The notes beneath the pieces are model-generated. The model did no database searches. It saw nothing but the letters and a program-made list of their open reading frames with translations, and was not told the origin of the DNA. From contig DITJ01000040.1 of the NCBI GenBank assembly GCA_002422795.1, positions 1 through 26,568 of the forward strand: 26,568 nucleotides of DNA, in the 5' to 3' direction. Made by a program: the position numbers and the translations under genes. The stretch comes from Alphaproteobacteria bacterium UBA6187 (GTDB lineage: Bacteria; Pseudomonadota; Alphaproteobacteria; Rickettsiales; UBA6187). Below are positions 1 to 9,600 of this stretch, in pieces (position 1 is the first letter of the stretch; each line of letters opens with the position of its first letter).

Positions 1-455
1 ACTCCCATTATAAGGAATGATCCCATGCCTGTAAGGTCTTTTTTAGTAGTATAACCATAAAGGCTCATTCCGCCAAACACGGCTGCGGTTATAAAGAACG
101 TGCGCGCGATGCTTGTGCCGGTATAAACAAGGAATATGGAAGCAAGTGATAGCCCCATAGCCGCTGCATAAACCCAGAACCATGTTTGTGCTGATTTCAA
201 GGAAAGATTTGCAACGCGGAAGGAAAGATATAAAACTATTCCGAGTGGCGCAAATATAGCCACATATTTAAGCGGTGTGCCAAAAATCATTTCCATTAAC
301 GCAGGTGATGAAGATGCCATAAAGGCTACAATGCCGGTAACGCCAAGCGCGCCTGCCATATAGTTATATATTTTCAGCATATAAGCGCGCAAACCTTCAT
401 TATACTGAACATTATCCGTACTTATTGTTGATCTTGCTGCTCTATTAAATTCCAT
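1..455 (-). CDS. Bax inhibitor-1/YccA family membrane protein (3' end outside window)
   Basis: Reading the minus strand from the ATG at 455 gives an open frame through the window edge, 151 codons. The N-terminus is soluble (MEFNRAARSTISTDNVQYNE), followed by several hydrophobic helices (for example YMAGALGVTGIVAFMAS, YVAIFAPLGIVLYLSF, FWVYAAAMGLSLASIFLVY, and TFFITAAVFGGMSLYGY leading into TTKKDLTGMGSFL). This order, including the last motif, is typical of bacterial UPF0005/Bax inhibitor-1 proteins of about 230 residues, so roughly the first two thirds is present. Family members are multi-spanning inner-membrane proteins, some linked to calcium leak or to FtsH (YccA). The exact role here is unknown. 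An AAGGGAT Shine-Dalgarno sequence precedes the ATG, supporting this start. Confidence 0.88.
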   Translation of the reverse strand, partial: MEFNRAARSTISTDNVQYNEGLRAYMLKIYNYMAGALGVTGIVAFMASSSPALMEMIFGTPLKYVAIFAPLGIVLYLSFRVANLSLKSAQTWFWVYAAAMGLSLASIFLVYTGTSIARTFFITAAVFGGMSLYGYTTKKDLTGMGSFLIMG

Positions 456-571
456 ATTAAATCCCTTAATAAATTATAAATTTATCTTACTTTAAATACT
501 ATATAGTAAGATTATACCCTATTTCAAGAGTATATATAACATTTTATTCAAGTAAATTAATAATTAAAGCG
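456..571 (-). promoter_or_regulatory. AT-rich leader and likely promoter of the Bax-inhibitor-like gene
   Basis: On the minus strand a perfect TATAAT box lies at 511-516, giving a leader of about 50 nt before the ATG at 455. No good -35 hexamer is visible 17 nt upstream. A short inverted repeat (CTTACT at 486-491, AGTAAG at 505-510) lies just downstream of the -10 box and could form a small hairpin or an operator. This is a pattern match only. Confidence 0.4.
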
Positions 572-1687
572 TTATCCTATATGCCGCGCAACTAGATATT
601 TCTCTGATTGCATTTCCATAAGACGCGAAATTGTGCGGGCAAATTCAAAACTGCCATCCCCTGCGATATAAAGCTCAGCTGGCGCAGCCGCGGCTGTGGC
701 GATAAGTTTTACTTTATGCTCGTATAATTCATCGATTAAAGTTACGAATCTTTTTGCTTCATTGCGGTTTTCACGGCTGAGCTGCGGGATTCCTTCAAGA
801 AGCAATGTGCCGAACTCCCGCGCGATTTCAATATAATCAGCCGCGCCAAGGGGCTTTTCGCATAAATCTGCAAAGCTGCACCAAGCAATATCACCGTGGG
901 TTTTGGATAATGTGACGTTATGTCCCATTATAGTGAGTGAAAGCGGCACGGGCTTTGCCCCTGATGTAAGCTCCGCAAAAGCACTTGCCATAAAGCCATG
1001 CGCTTTTTCATCATGCGGATAATAATAAACGCATTTCAGGGATTTTAAATGCTGTAAGCGGTAATCTTTATCGGAATCAAGGCTTATAACATGTAATTTC
1101 TCTTTTAATAACGCAATAAAAGGTAAAAACCGCTCACGTTGCAGCCCATCTTTATAAAGTTCTTTTGGTGGCCGGTTGGATGTTGCAATTACAATCACGC
1201 CATTTTTAAATAATTCGGTAAATAAGCGGCCAAGCATCATGGCGTCGGTTATGTCGCTCACCTGTAATTCATCAAAACATAATATGGTCGTATGTTTTGC
1301 TATATCCTTTGCAATTAATGGGATTGGGTCGGTAGCATTTATATTATCACGGTTTTCTTTGCGCCATTTATGCAAGCGGGCGTGAATATCCAGCATGAAG
1401 GCATGAAAATGCACACGTTGCTTTTGTTTAACGGTTAAAAGGCTAAAAAATAAATCCATAAGCATAGATTTGCCGCGCCCTACATCCCCATATATATACA
1501 TACCGCGTATGCCGTGGTTTTTTGCAGGAAAGGGTATGATTTTCTTTAGGATATTTTTATCGCGGGTGAAGTGCTTCTCTATGGCAATGCGTAATTGCTC
1601 TAACTTTGCAAGCACCAGCCGCTGCGCCTCATCATTATGGACTCTGCCGCTTACGACAAGTTTTTCATATTCATCTTGCAGGGTCAT
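572..1687 (-). CDS. zapE: Cell division protein ZapE / AFG1-like ATPase
   Basis: A 371-residue P-loop ATPase. Walker A is GDVGRGKS at residues 67-74, Walker B is CFDEL around 137-141 followed by QVSDITDAM, and ATSNRPP at 168-174 fits sensor 1. This signature and length match the ZapE/AFG1 (LACE1) family. ZapE is known to act on the FtsZ ring during stress in E. coli, and the mitochondrial homologue AFG1 helps protein turnover at the inner membrane. In many alphaproteobacteria it lies near sucAB or mdh, which are not visible here. The start at 1687 is the first sensible ATG. A heptad repeat array begins only three bases upstream and there is no recognisable Shine-Dalgarno sequence. The gene is divergent from holB. 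Confidence 0.93.
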   Translation of the reverse strand: MTLQDEYEKLVVSGRVHNDEAQRLVLAKLEQLRIAIEKHFTRDKNILKKIIPFPAKNHGIRGMYIYGDVGRGKSMLMDLFFSLLTVKQKQRVHFHAFMLDIHARLHKWRKENRDNINATDPIPLIAKDIAKHTTILCFDELQVSDITDAMMLGRLFTELFKNGVIVIATSNRPPKELYKDGLQRERFLPFIALLKEKLHVISLDSDKDYRLQHLKSLKCVYYYPHDEKAHGFMASAFAELTSGAKPVPLSLTIMGHNVTLSKTHGDIAWCSFADLCEKPLGAADYIEIAREFGTLLLEGIPQLSRENRNEAKRFVTLIDELYEHKVKLIATAAAAPAELYIAGDGSFEFARTISRLMEMQSEKYLVARHIG

Positions 1688-1690
1688 AAT

Positions 1691-1789
1691 TAGTTGCTGG
1701 TTGCTAGTTATTAGTTGCTAGTTTATAGTTGTGAAGATTCATTGCTGTATTATCACTAGCAACCAGCAACTAGCAACTAATAACTAACT
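1691..1789. repeat. Inverted heptad array A (TAGTTGC type) between zapE and holB
   Basis: The left arm (1691-1732) is six successive 7-nt units of the form TAGTTGC, TGGTTGC, TAGTTAT, TAGTTGC, TAGTTTA, TAGTTGT. The right arm (1756-1789) read in reverse complement gives four units of the same set in another order. The spacer is about 23 nt. The element fills the whole divergent intergenic region and touches both start codons, so any promoters and ribosome-binding sites must lie within or overlap it. The arms could form a long imperfect hairpin. Confidence 0.9.
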
Positions 1790-2863
1790 ATGAAAAGTAA
1801 AAAAGCCAAACAAACCGAGCAGGCAATATCACGCCCATGCGAAAACCCGAATTTCTTCGGACATGAAGATGCGCTGCAAACAATGTTTGCCGCGCACAGG
1901 GATGGCAATATGCCGGGCGCATGGCTTATTTCAGGCCCGCGCGGCATTGGCAAGGCTACGCTTGTTTACAGGTTTATAAAATTCATCCTTTATAATAGCG
2001 CAAAAAGCGAAGGCTTTTTTGGGCAAAGTATCCCGAATGCTGATTTATCCATACCCGCAACCAGCCCGGTTTTTAGTAAGGTAAGCATTGGCAGCCACCC
2101 GGATATACTGGTTTTGGAAGCAGGTTCTGAAAATTCTAAATCCACCAGTGGCGATATATTAGTGGATGATGCCAGGCGGGTTGGTAGTTTTCTGCATCTC
2201 ACCGCATCAGAAACGCCATACAGGATTGTTATTATTGATAGTATTGACGACATGAACACAAATGCGGCAAACTCAATCCTGAAATTATTGGAAGAGCCAC
2301 CGCAAAACGCCATGTTTTTCCTTATAAGCCACGCTTCCGGCCGCCTGCTTCCTACTATAAAATCGCGCTGCCGGCAGATTAAAATGCGCGGCCTTGGTGG
2401 GAATAACGCCATAAAGGTTTTGCAATCCATAGTGCCGGATATTACAGACGCGGAAGCTACAAAATTGATAGAACTGGCTTCAGGCTCACCAGGCTGTGCT
2501 TACGATTTGTATATCAATAAAGGCCTGGAAATTTATGCAAATATTATAAATATATTCTCAAACCTGCCCCGGATGAGTATCCAGGAAATCCAGAAATTAG
2601 GCGATAGTATTTCCGGTAAAAATAATGAAGAATACTGGCGCGTTACAAAAATACTGCTTAATAAAATTATCGTGGATATTACAAAAAATGCCGCCCAGCT
2701 TAATAATAAAAGCGATATTTCTGGTATAAAACTTGCAATAGGTGTGGAAAAGCTGGTAGATATATGGGAGGAAATTAACAACCTCCTGGAAGATGCCGAT
2801 AATTTACATCTAGATAGAAAGGCCGTTCTTGTAAAGATATTTGCCCTATTTGCTGGAAAATAA
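1790..2863 (+). CDS. holB: DNA polymerase III subunit delta' (clamp loader)
   Basis: A 357-residue AAA+ clamp-loader protein. After ENPNFFGHEDAL comes MPGAWLISGPRGIGKATL, with an intact P-loop GPRGIGKA at 49-56. Then NSILKLLEEPP and ISHASGRLLPTIKSRCRQIK follow; the LLEEPP and SRC motifs are diagnostic of the DnaX/HolB family, and the N-terminal wording is typical of alphaproteobacterial HolB. Role: it opens the sliding clamp with DnaX and delta at the replication fork. The start ATG at 1790 directly follows heptad array A, with no Shine-Dalgarno sequence. The stop at 2861-2863 is one base from the next ATG, so the TPR gene is probably co-translated. In many alphaproteobacteria holB sits between tmk and metG, which is not the case here. 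Confidence 0.93.
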   Translation: MKSKKAKQTEQAISRPCENPNFFGHEDALQTMFAAHRDGNMPGAWLISGPRGIGKATLVYRFIKFILYNSAKSEGFFGQSIPNADLSIPATSPVFSKVSIGSHPDILVLEAGSENSKSTSGDILVDDARRVGSFLHLTASETPYRIVIIDSIDDMNTNAANSILKLLEEPPQNAMFFLISHASGRLLPTIKSRCRQIKMRGLGGNNAIKVLQSIVPDITDAEATKLIELASGSPGCAYDLYINKGLEIYANIINIFSNLPRMSIQEIQKLGDSISGKNNEEYWRVTKILLNKIIVDITKNAAQLNNKSDISGIKLAIGVEKLVDIWEEINNLLEDADNLHLDRKAVLVKIFALFAGK

Positions 2864-2864
2864 A

Positions 2865-3764
2865 ATGAGTTTACGCAGAAGAAACAAGCGAAGAAGAAAA
2901 ATACGCCTGGCAAGAAGGCTAGTTCTGCCGGCTCTTTTCCTTGTGTTTATATTTTCGGTGTTTGCTTCAGGATATCTGTATTTCTTCGAAAGCCGTATCA
3001 AGGCTAATCATTTTTTCCATAAAGCACAAAAGCTGGATGAGGCAAACCCCAACGGCTCACGCGAGGCAATTAAATATTATACACGCGCTATTGCATCTTA
3101 TGTGGCTATTGGAGATCGCGGCGCCACCGTTAATGCATATATCTCCCTTGGACTATTGCACCATAAATTTGGCAATATAATCCAGGTTGAGCGCATGGTG
3201 CTGAACGCCATAAATATTGGCGGGGATGATATACCCAAACCCATGAAAGCTAAGGCATATATGTTGCTTGCAAGCACCGTTGAGCATGAAAGCGCCAAAA
3301 ATTATATCAACCAGGCACTTATCATAGCAGATGAATTGGACCAGAAAATTTTAGCTGTAAAAAGCTATATAATCCTTGCTAAAATATATGAATATAATGC
3401 TTCATTTGAAGAGGCTAAAAGCACTTACTTAAAAGCTATCAAAATAGTTGAAAAGCTTGAGCCGAAGGATGGAAGTTTTAATGCTGAACCATTATATGCC
3501 AACTTAGGTGAGCTTTATGAAGGCGAAGGTTCCACTTCAAATGCAATTATTTATTATGAAAAAGCATTAACAGCGGAAAAAGCCCATGCAGAACATAGCC
3601 TGACTGCGGCTACACATCTAACTATTTTAGGCAATCTTTACCAGGCGCATATGCAACCTGCAAAAGCCTGCAAAAAATGGCATGATTCAAAGGAAGAGTA
3701 TATTATTCTTGGCAAAGAACCGCCAGCTGCCCTTATTAAGTTATCTCAATCTAATAATTGCTAA
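2865..3764 (+). CDS. Membrane-anchored TPR-repeat protein, function unknown
   Basis: A 299-residue protein. I chose the ATG at 2865, just after the holB stop, over a TTG 24 nt upstream inside holB. It opens with a very basic stretch (MSLRRRNKRRRKIRLARR) followed by one hydrophobic helix, about residues 19-42 (LVLPALFLVFIFSVFASGYLYFF), giving a cytoplasmic N-terminus and an exported C-terminal part by the positive-inside rule. The rest consists of helical repeats with TPR spacing, for example AIKYYTRAIASYVAIG, AKSTYLKAIKIVEKL, LYANLGELYEGEG and AIIYYEKALTAEKA. TPR domains bind other proteins. No enzyme motif is seen. It is likely in one transcript with holB. Confidence 0.8.
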   Translation: MSLRRRNKRRRKIRLARRLVLPALFLVFIFSVFASGYLYFFESRIKANHFFHKAQKLDEANPNGSREAIKYYTRAIASYVAIGDRGATVNAYISLGLLHHKFGNIIQVERMVLNAINIGGDDIPKPMKAKAYMLLASTVEHESAKNYINQALIIADELDQKILAVKSYIILAKIYEYNASFEEAKSTYLKAIKIVEKLEPKDGSFNAEPLYANLGELYEGEGSTSNAIIYYEKALTAEKAHAEHSLTAATHLTILGNLYQAHMQPAKACKKWHDSKEEYIILGKEPPAALIKLSQSNNC

Positions 3765-3795
3765 AATTAGGATGGACAACTCAAACCGCCATGCA

Positions 3796-3825
3796 TCGGT
3801 CTTGTATTGAACCGAAATTATTTTT
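3796..3825 (+). terminator. Weak candidate terminator after the TPR gene
   Basis: In the 107-nt gap before serB, TCGGT (3796-3800) can pair with ACCGA (3811-3815) and is followed by an AT-rich run ending in five T (3821-3825). The stem is only 5 bp, so this is a weak call. The rest of the gap holds the serB ribosome-binding site (AAGGA) and nothing else obvious. Confidence 0.25.
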
Positions 3826-3871
3826 ACTATATGAATACCGCCTTCCACTTTTGATTTACTTAAGGAATTAA

Positions 3872-4783
3872 ATGCAAAATATTCTTACCCTAATCACCAA
3901 CCCCGCAATCACAAAACTTGATGATATCATTATAAACCGCGCATTAATGTCGCTTGAGCGCAAAGACGCGCATATCGATAATTTATCTTTTTTAGCCCCT
4001 GACGAGGCGATGGATATATTTTTTAGTGAAATGGAAATCCCGCAGGCTATGGAAATCCTGACTGCGAAACTGGCTGATTATAAAGTTGATTTTATAATCC
4101 AGCCGAATAATGGCAAGCGCCGTAAAAGATTATTAATTTCAGATATGGATTCAACTGTAATCAATCAGGAATGTATTGATGAAATAGCCGATAAAATAGG
4201 CCTGAAACAGCAGGTATCAGAAATTACCGAGCGCGCCATGAATGGAGAACTTGATTTTAAAGAGGCGCTACGGGAGCGTGTGGCTTTGCTTAAAGGCTTG
4301 CCAAAATCAGCACTTGATGAAGTTTACGCGCAAAACATAACCCTTATGAATGGCGCAAAAGAACTGGTGCATACCATGAAAAAACATGGTGCAACCTGCA
4401 TATTAGTATCGGGAGGTTTTACATTCTTCACCGAGAAAGTTGCAAAAGATGTGGGTTTTAATGAACAAAGTGCAAATATATTAGAAATAAATCAAGAAAA
4501 ACTTACCGGTAATGTGCTAGAGCCTATCCTCGATAAGGAAGCAAAAGTAGCTGCCTTAAAAAAAGCAATTGCAGAACTGGATATTACTTCTGAAGATGCA
4601 ATTGCAGTGGGGGATGGCGCAAATGACCTGCCTATGCTAAAAGCTGCCGGAATGGGAGTTGCATATCATGCAAAACCCGTGGTGCAGGAACAGGTGAATG
4701 CGCGCATAAACCATACTGGTTTAAAATCCTTGTTATATATACAAGGCTATAAGGAAATGGAGATAGGAAATGGCGAAGAGTAA
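3872..4783 (+). CDS. serB: Phosphoserine phosphatase
   Basis: A 303-residue HAD-superfamily phosphatase. HAD motif I is DMDST at residues 91-95, with the nucleophile Asp91 and acid/base Asp93. It is followed by VINQECIDEIAD, the SerB substrate-specific segment. Motif II is LVSGGFTFF, and motif III/IV is AVGDGANDLPML with Asp248 and Asp252. The first 85 or so residues form the N-terminal domain found in longer SerB proteins. It hydrolyses O-phospho-L-serine in the last step of serine synthesis. AAGGA six bases before the ATG supports the start. The 3' end overlaps phaC by 14 nt, indicating translational coupling between serine synthesis and PHA synthase, an unusual pairing. Confidence 0.95.
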   Translation: MQNILTLITNPAITKLDDIIINRALMSLERKDAHIDNLSFLAPDEAMDIFFSEMEIPQAMEILTAKLADYKVDFIIQPNNGKRRKRLLISDMDSTVINQECIDEIADKIGLKQQVSEITERAMNGELDFKEALRERVALLKGLPKSALDEVYAQNITLMNGAKELVHTMKKHGATCILVSGGFTFFTEKVAKDVGFNEQSANILEINQEKLTGNVLEPILDKEAKVAALKKAIAELDITSEDAIAVGDGANDLPMLKAAGMGVAYHAKPVVQEQVNARINHTGLKSLLYIQGYKEMEIGNGEE

Positions 4784-6545
4784 GAAAATGTCTTTTGAAA
4801 CTGATGAGTTATCCAAGAACATGGTTCAAATGGCGGAAGGCTATAAACAAATGGTACAGCGCTATTTAGAAGCAGCTGAGGAGGTGGATACATCCACATG
4901 GTTTGATATGTATAAAACCTGGGTTGATGTAGCATCTAATGCATTTGAGCATCCCGCAGAATTTCAGAAAAAACAGGCAGAAGTTTTTACTGATTATATG
5001 AAAATATGGAATAATTCCTATGCGCGTTATGTAGGTGATGAAAGCGCGCCAATGTATAAGCCAGACCCGAAAGACCGTCGCTTCCGCGATGAAACATGGA
5101 ATAACGACCTGATATTTGATTTTATAAAGCAATCATATTTATTCACCACAAAATGGACAAATGATTATATTGATTCATTAGAAGGGGTGGATGGGCGCAC
5201 AAAAAAGAAGCTAGAGTTTTATACAAAACAATTGCTTGATGCTGCGGCTCCTACAAATTTTGCTTTTACAAATCCTGAAGTTATCAAGGAATCCATTAAA
5301 ACCAAAGGCGAAAACCTTGTAAATGGTTTAAAAAACCTGATGGAGGATATGGAACATAGCAAACATTTCCTGCATATAAAAACCACCGATGCCAACGCCT
5401 TCAAATTAGGTATAAATATCGCGGCAACCCCGGGTAAGGTTATTTTCCGCAATGACCTTATGGAACTTATTCAATATGAGCCATCAAAAGAGCAAACCTA
5501 TAAGCGCCCGCTGCTTATCATCCCGGCATGGATAAATAAATATTACATACTTGATTTATCGCAGGATAATTCTTTTGTGAAATGGGCGGTAGATGAAGGC
5601 TATACAGTATTCATGATTTCATGGGTGAACCCGGGGCGAGAACTTGCGCATAAGAAATTTGATGATTACATGCTGGAAGGCCCGCTTGCAGCGCTGGACG
5701 CAATTGAAAAAGCTACCGGGGAAAAAGAAGTAACGGCCTGTGGTTATTGCATTGGCGGCACGCTTCTTACCTCCACCCTTGCCTATATGAAAGCAAAAGG
5801 CGATAACAGGATTAAGGCCGTAACGCTGCTTACCACCATGGTGGATTTCAAAAATGCAGGGGATTTATGTTTATTCATAGATGAAGAACATCTGCAAAAA
5901 ATCGATAAACAAATGCAAAAACACGGTGTGCTTGAAGGCGATGATATGTCGGCTATATTCAGCATCTTGCGCGCTAATGACCTTATATGGTCGTTTGTGG
6001 TTAATAATTACCTTATGGGGCGCGAGCCGTTCCCGTTTGATATATTATACTGGAATGATGATTCCACGCGCCTGCCTGCCGATACGCATAGTTTCTATTT
6101 ACGCAATATGTATCTTAATAATGCACTGGCAAAACCAGGTGGGATTACCCTGAATGGCGTGGCAATTGATGTTACTAAAATAGATGTGCCAGTATATGCG
6201 CTTTCAACAAAAGAAGACCATATCGCCCCGTGGAAAACCACCTATACAACCACTCAGCTTGTAGATAGCGAAGTAAAATTCGTTCTTTCCGCATCAGGGC
6301 ATGTTGCAGGGGTTGTGAACCCTCCGGCAAAAAGCAAATACCATTATTTCACTAATGACCATAACCCAAAAAACCCTGAAGAATGGCTGGATTCTGCTAA
6401 AGAATTTTCAGGTTCATGGTGGATTCACTGGGATAAATGGTTAAGTGCGCTTTCAGGTGAAAAAGTTCCTGCGCCAAAACCAGGTTCAGGCAAGCTTAAA
6501 CCACTTGCGGCGGCACCAGGAAGTTACGCGAAGATGCAGGATTAG
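4770..6545 (+). CDS. phaC: Class I poly(R)-hydroxyalkanoate synthase
   Basis: A 591-residue protein, the usual length for class I PhaC. The lipase-like box is GYCIGG with the catalytic Cys at about residue 327. The triad is completed by Asp483 in TKEDHIAPW and His511 in SASGHVAG. Other family landmarks are RPLLIIPAWINKYYILDL, FMISWVNPG and GSWWIHWDKWL near the C-terminus. It polymerises hydroxyacyl-CoA into PHA storage granules. The start ATG lies inside the end of serB, with GGAGATAGGAA in front as Shine-Dalgarno sequence. No phaA, phaB, phaR or phasin gene is in the window, so monomer supply must be encoded elsewhere. Confidence 0.96.
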   Translation: MAKSKKMSFETDELSKNMVQMAEGYKQMVQRYLEAAEEVDTSTWFDMYKTWVDVASNAFEHPAEFQKKQAEVFTDYMKIWNNSYARYVGDESAPMYKPDPKDRRFRDETWNNDLIFDFIKQSYLFTTKWTNDYIDSLEGVDGRTKKKLEFYTKQLLDAAAPTNFAFTNPEVIKESIKTKGENLVNGLKNLMEDMEHSKHFLHIKTTDANAFKLGINIAATPGKVIFRNDLMELIQYEPSKEQTYKRPLLIIPAWINKYYILDLSQDNSFVKWAVDEGYTVFMISWVNPGRELAHKKFDDYMLEGPLAALDAIEKATGEKEVTACGYCIGGTLLTSTLAYMKAKGDNRIKAVTLLTTMVDFKNAGDLCLFIDEEHLQKIDKQMQKHGVLEGDDMSAIFSILRANDLIWSFVVNNYLMGREPFPFDILYWNDDSTRLPADTHSFYLRNMYLNNALAKPGGITLNGVAIDVTKIDVPVYALSTKEDHIAPWKTTYTTTQLVDSEVKFVLSASGHVAGVVNPPAKSKYHYFTNDHNPKNPEEWLDSAKEFSGSWWIHWDKWLSALSGEKVPAPKPGSGKLKPLAAAPGSYAKMQD

Positions 6546-6563
6546 TGAGATAATGAATTCGTA

Positions 6564-6637
6564 TTACACTAGGCTCTGTTGAGATTTGTGCGATGACAGT
6601 ACTCCAAATCTTGGGCAGAGCCTAAAATCTTACACTA
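6564..6637. repeat. Small inverted-repeat element after phaC (possible MITE remnant or terminator)
   Basis: AGGCTCTGTTGAGATTT (6571-6587) is an imperfect inverted repeat of the sequence ending at 6623 (AAATCTTGGGCAGAGCCT). The 53-nt hairpin fills the gap between phaC and addB. The octamer TTACACTA occurs on both sides (6564-6571 and 6630-6637), which could be a target duplication, although the right copy is six bases away from the repeat end. GGCTCTGTTG resembles insertion-sequence tips such as those of the IS6 group. It may instead act as the phaC terminator. Confidence 0.45.
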
Positions 6638-6643
6638 ATAATA

Positions 6644-9600
6644 ATGACAAAAAATATTTTCACCATTCCAGCTTCCCTGCCATTTGCCGATACACTCGCG
6701 CGCGGTATAATGGAAAAATACGGCCATGACCCCTTAAGCCTTGTAGATATAACCTTACTTCTCCCAAACCGCCGTTCCTGCCGCGCGGTGCAGGAAGCTT
6801 TTTTGAGGGTGACGGATGGCAAGCCTACGCTACTTCCAAAAATGCAGCCGCTTGGCGATGTTGGCGATGAGGATTTTGCTTTTAAGATAAGTTTAGGCGG
6901 AATTAATGCAGAACTGCCCCCGGTTATATCCGGCACACGGCAAAGGCTGCTGCTGGCGCGGCTGATTGAGAAATTCCAGGGCGGATATATCGGTAAGAAT
7001 AAAATTACCACAGCGCAAAGCGCAAGTCTGGCGGTGGAACTTGCATCATTCCTTGATGATGTGCAGCGCCAGCAATTATCATTTGATAATTTGGGTAAAA
7101 TAGTGCCGGAAGAACTTGCCAAGCATTGGCAGGTAACGCTGGATTTTATGGATATTATCATCCGTCTGTGGCCGGAAATATTAAGCGAGCGCGGTGCAAC
7201 TGATGCTGGCACTCACCGCAATATTGCGCTTAATGCACTTAGTATATACTGGCAGGAAAACCCTCCTTTGCACCCTGTTATAGCGGCAGGTTCAACGGGT
7301 TCCATCCCTGCAACGGCGCAATTGCTTGAAGTTATCGCAAAAATGCCAAATGGGGCGGTAATACTGCCTGGCCTTGACCAGATAATGGATGATGCTGCAT
7401 GGGAATTTATAGAAGAAACCCATCCGCAATATGGCCTTAAGAATTTACTTGATGGTATGGGGGTTGAGCGGAATAATGTTGGGGAGTGGAGTTCGTCATT
7501 GCGAGGAGCCGAACGCAGTGAATGCGACGTGGCAATCCATTCTTCCGAATTAAGTTCACACTGGATTGCTTCTTCGCCGTCGCTGAGATCCACTCATCGC
7601 AATGACGAAAAAAACCACCGCTCCTGCCTTATCTCCCAAATAATGCTCCCCAGCAAAGCCGCAGGGCAGTGGCAGGAAATGGGAGGGGTGCCAGATGATG
7701 CGGTGAGTGGCATAAGTAAAATCGAAGCTGCCAGCCTGCAAGATGAAGCGCGGATCATTGCCCTTATATTCCGCGATACATTAGAGATAAAAGCTAAAAC
7801 CGCCGCGCTTGTAACCAATGATGCAAACCTGGCATCGCGTGTTATGGGTATAATGGCAAGGTGGGGTGTGGAGCTTGATAATTCCAGCGGTATCCCTCTT
7901 TCGGAAGTTACCCCTTGCGTGTTCATGCGCCTTGTTGCGCGTATGGCGGAAGAAAGAATGTCGCCAATAACTATGCTGGCATGTTTAAAACACCCTATGG
8001 CGTGTAGCGGCAATACGCCTGGCAGCATAAAAAATATTTTGCGTGATATAGAGCTGGAAGTTTTGCACGGCCTGTGCATTCCGGGCGGGGTGCCGGGCTT
8101 GATACAAGTTTTAGAAGAAAGGAATAAAGGCAAGCTTGCCAAATGGTTGGGGGAGATTGAAATAATCTGCAAGCCATTCCTGCATTTAATGCAGCAGAAA
8201 AGTGCAAGTTTTGCAGCGATTGTTGAAGCGCATATTACTTTATCAGAAAAACTTGCTGCAACCGACCAACTGCTTGGCGCAGAAAATTTATGGGGTAATG
8301 ATAGTGGCACTAAACTAAAAGAATTTTTCGATGAATTGCTGGAAGCAACCCAGGAATTGCCGGAAATCCAGCCAATGCAATATAGCGGAATTTTGGAAAG
8401 CCTGCTTTCGGGAAAAACCTACCGCCCTAAATATGGCAGCCATCCGCGTCTTTCGATATTAACGCCTATGGAAGCGCGTATGCAGGATTTTGATGTGGTG
8501 ATACTGGGGGGCATGAATGAAGGCTCATGGCCACCGATGATTGAGGCTGGCCCTTGGATGAGCCGCCCGATGCGTAAGAATTTCGGCCTGCCACTGCCTG
8601 AAAAACAAATAGGCCAATCCGCGCACGACTTTGCGCAGGTGCTGCACGCACCCAATGTTATCCTCACCAGAAGCCTGAAAATTGACGGCACTGCTACAAT
8701 CGCCAGCCGCTGGCTGATGCGCCTGGACGCTGTACTTGGAATTTATAAAAAACAGGATTTATTAAAGCCGGAGAAGCCTTGGCAGGAGTGGGCGCTGGAG
8801 CTGGATAAAACTGCCTATATTCCTCCGCAAAAACCACGCCCAACGCCGCCTGCCTATGCGCGGCCTATGGAACTGCCTGTAACTCAGGTAGAAAAAATCA
8901 TGAGCAATCCTTATGCGCATTATGCAGATAAAATCCTGCGCCTGAAGAAGCTCGATGCGATAAATATGGAACCGGGCAGCCGCGATTTTGGCGATATAAT
9001 CCATAAGGTAATAGAAGCTTTTGTAAAAAATTATGCAGAAATCCCGGCAAATGGCAGGTTAGGTTTTTTAAGCGATAGCTGGAAAAATCTTCTCGCGGTG
9101 AAACATATACCCACCGCCATACAGGAATTATGGCAACCACGTTTTGATAATATCGCAAGTGAATTAATAGAGCAGGAAATCTTGCGCAGAAAAGATTCCC
9201 GCAAAATTTTTGCCGAGGTTGGCGGCGTATATATAATTACCCTTGAAGATGGCAGGGAATTTAAAATCACCGCGCGCGCTGACCGCCTGGAATATGAGCA
9301 GGATGGCGCAATCACCATTGTAGATTATAAAACCAAAAGCAATATTTCCAGCATTGCCAAGGATATGCTAAACGGCACATTGCCGCAAATGCCGCTGGAA
9401 GCTTTAATGGCAGATAATTCAGGATTTGAAGGGCTGCACGGCAAAGCGTGCGAGATGGAATATTGGTTTATAACTGGCGGAAATGATAAAGAAAAAGCCA
9501 TTAAAATAGAGAAAACTGCTAGTAAATTACTCAAAAACGGCGGCATGGAAAACATGCTGGAAATAACCCGGGAAGGGATAAATTTACTGGTAAATAGTTT

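Noticed and set aside
2841..2864. Upstream TTG start for the TPR protein
   Set aside because: It lies inside holB and adds eight residues before the basic start; the ATG right after the holB stop is better placed.
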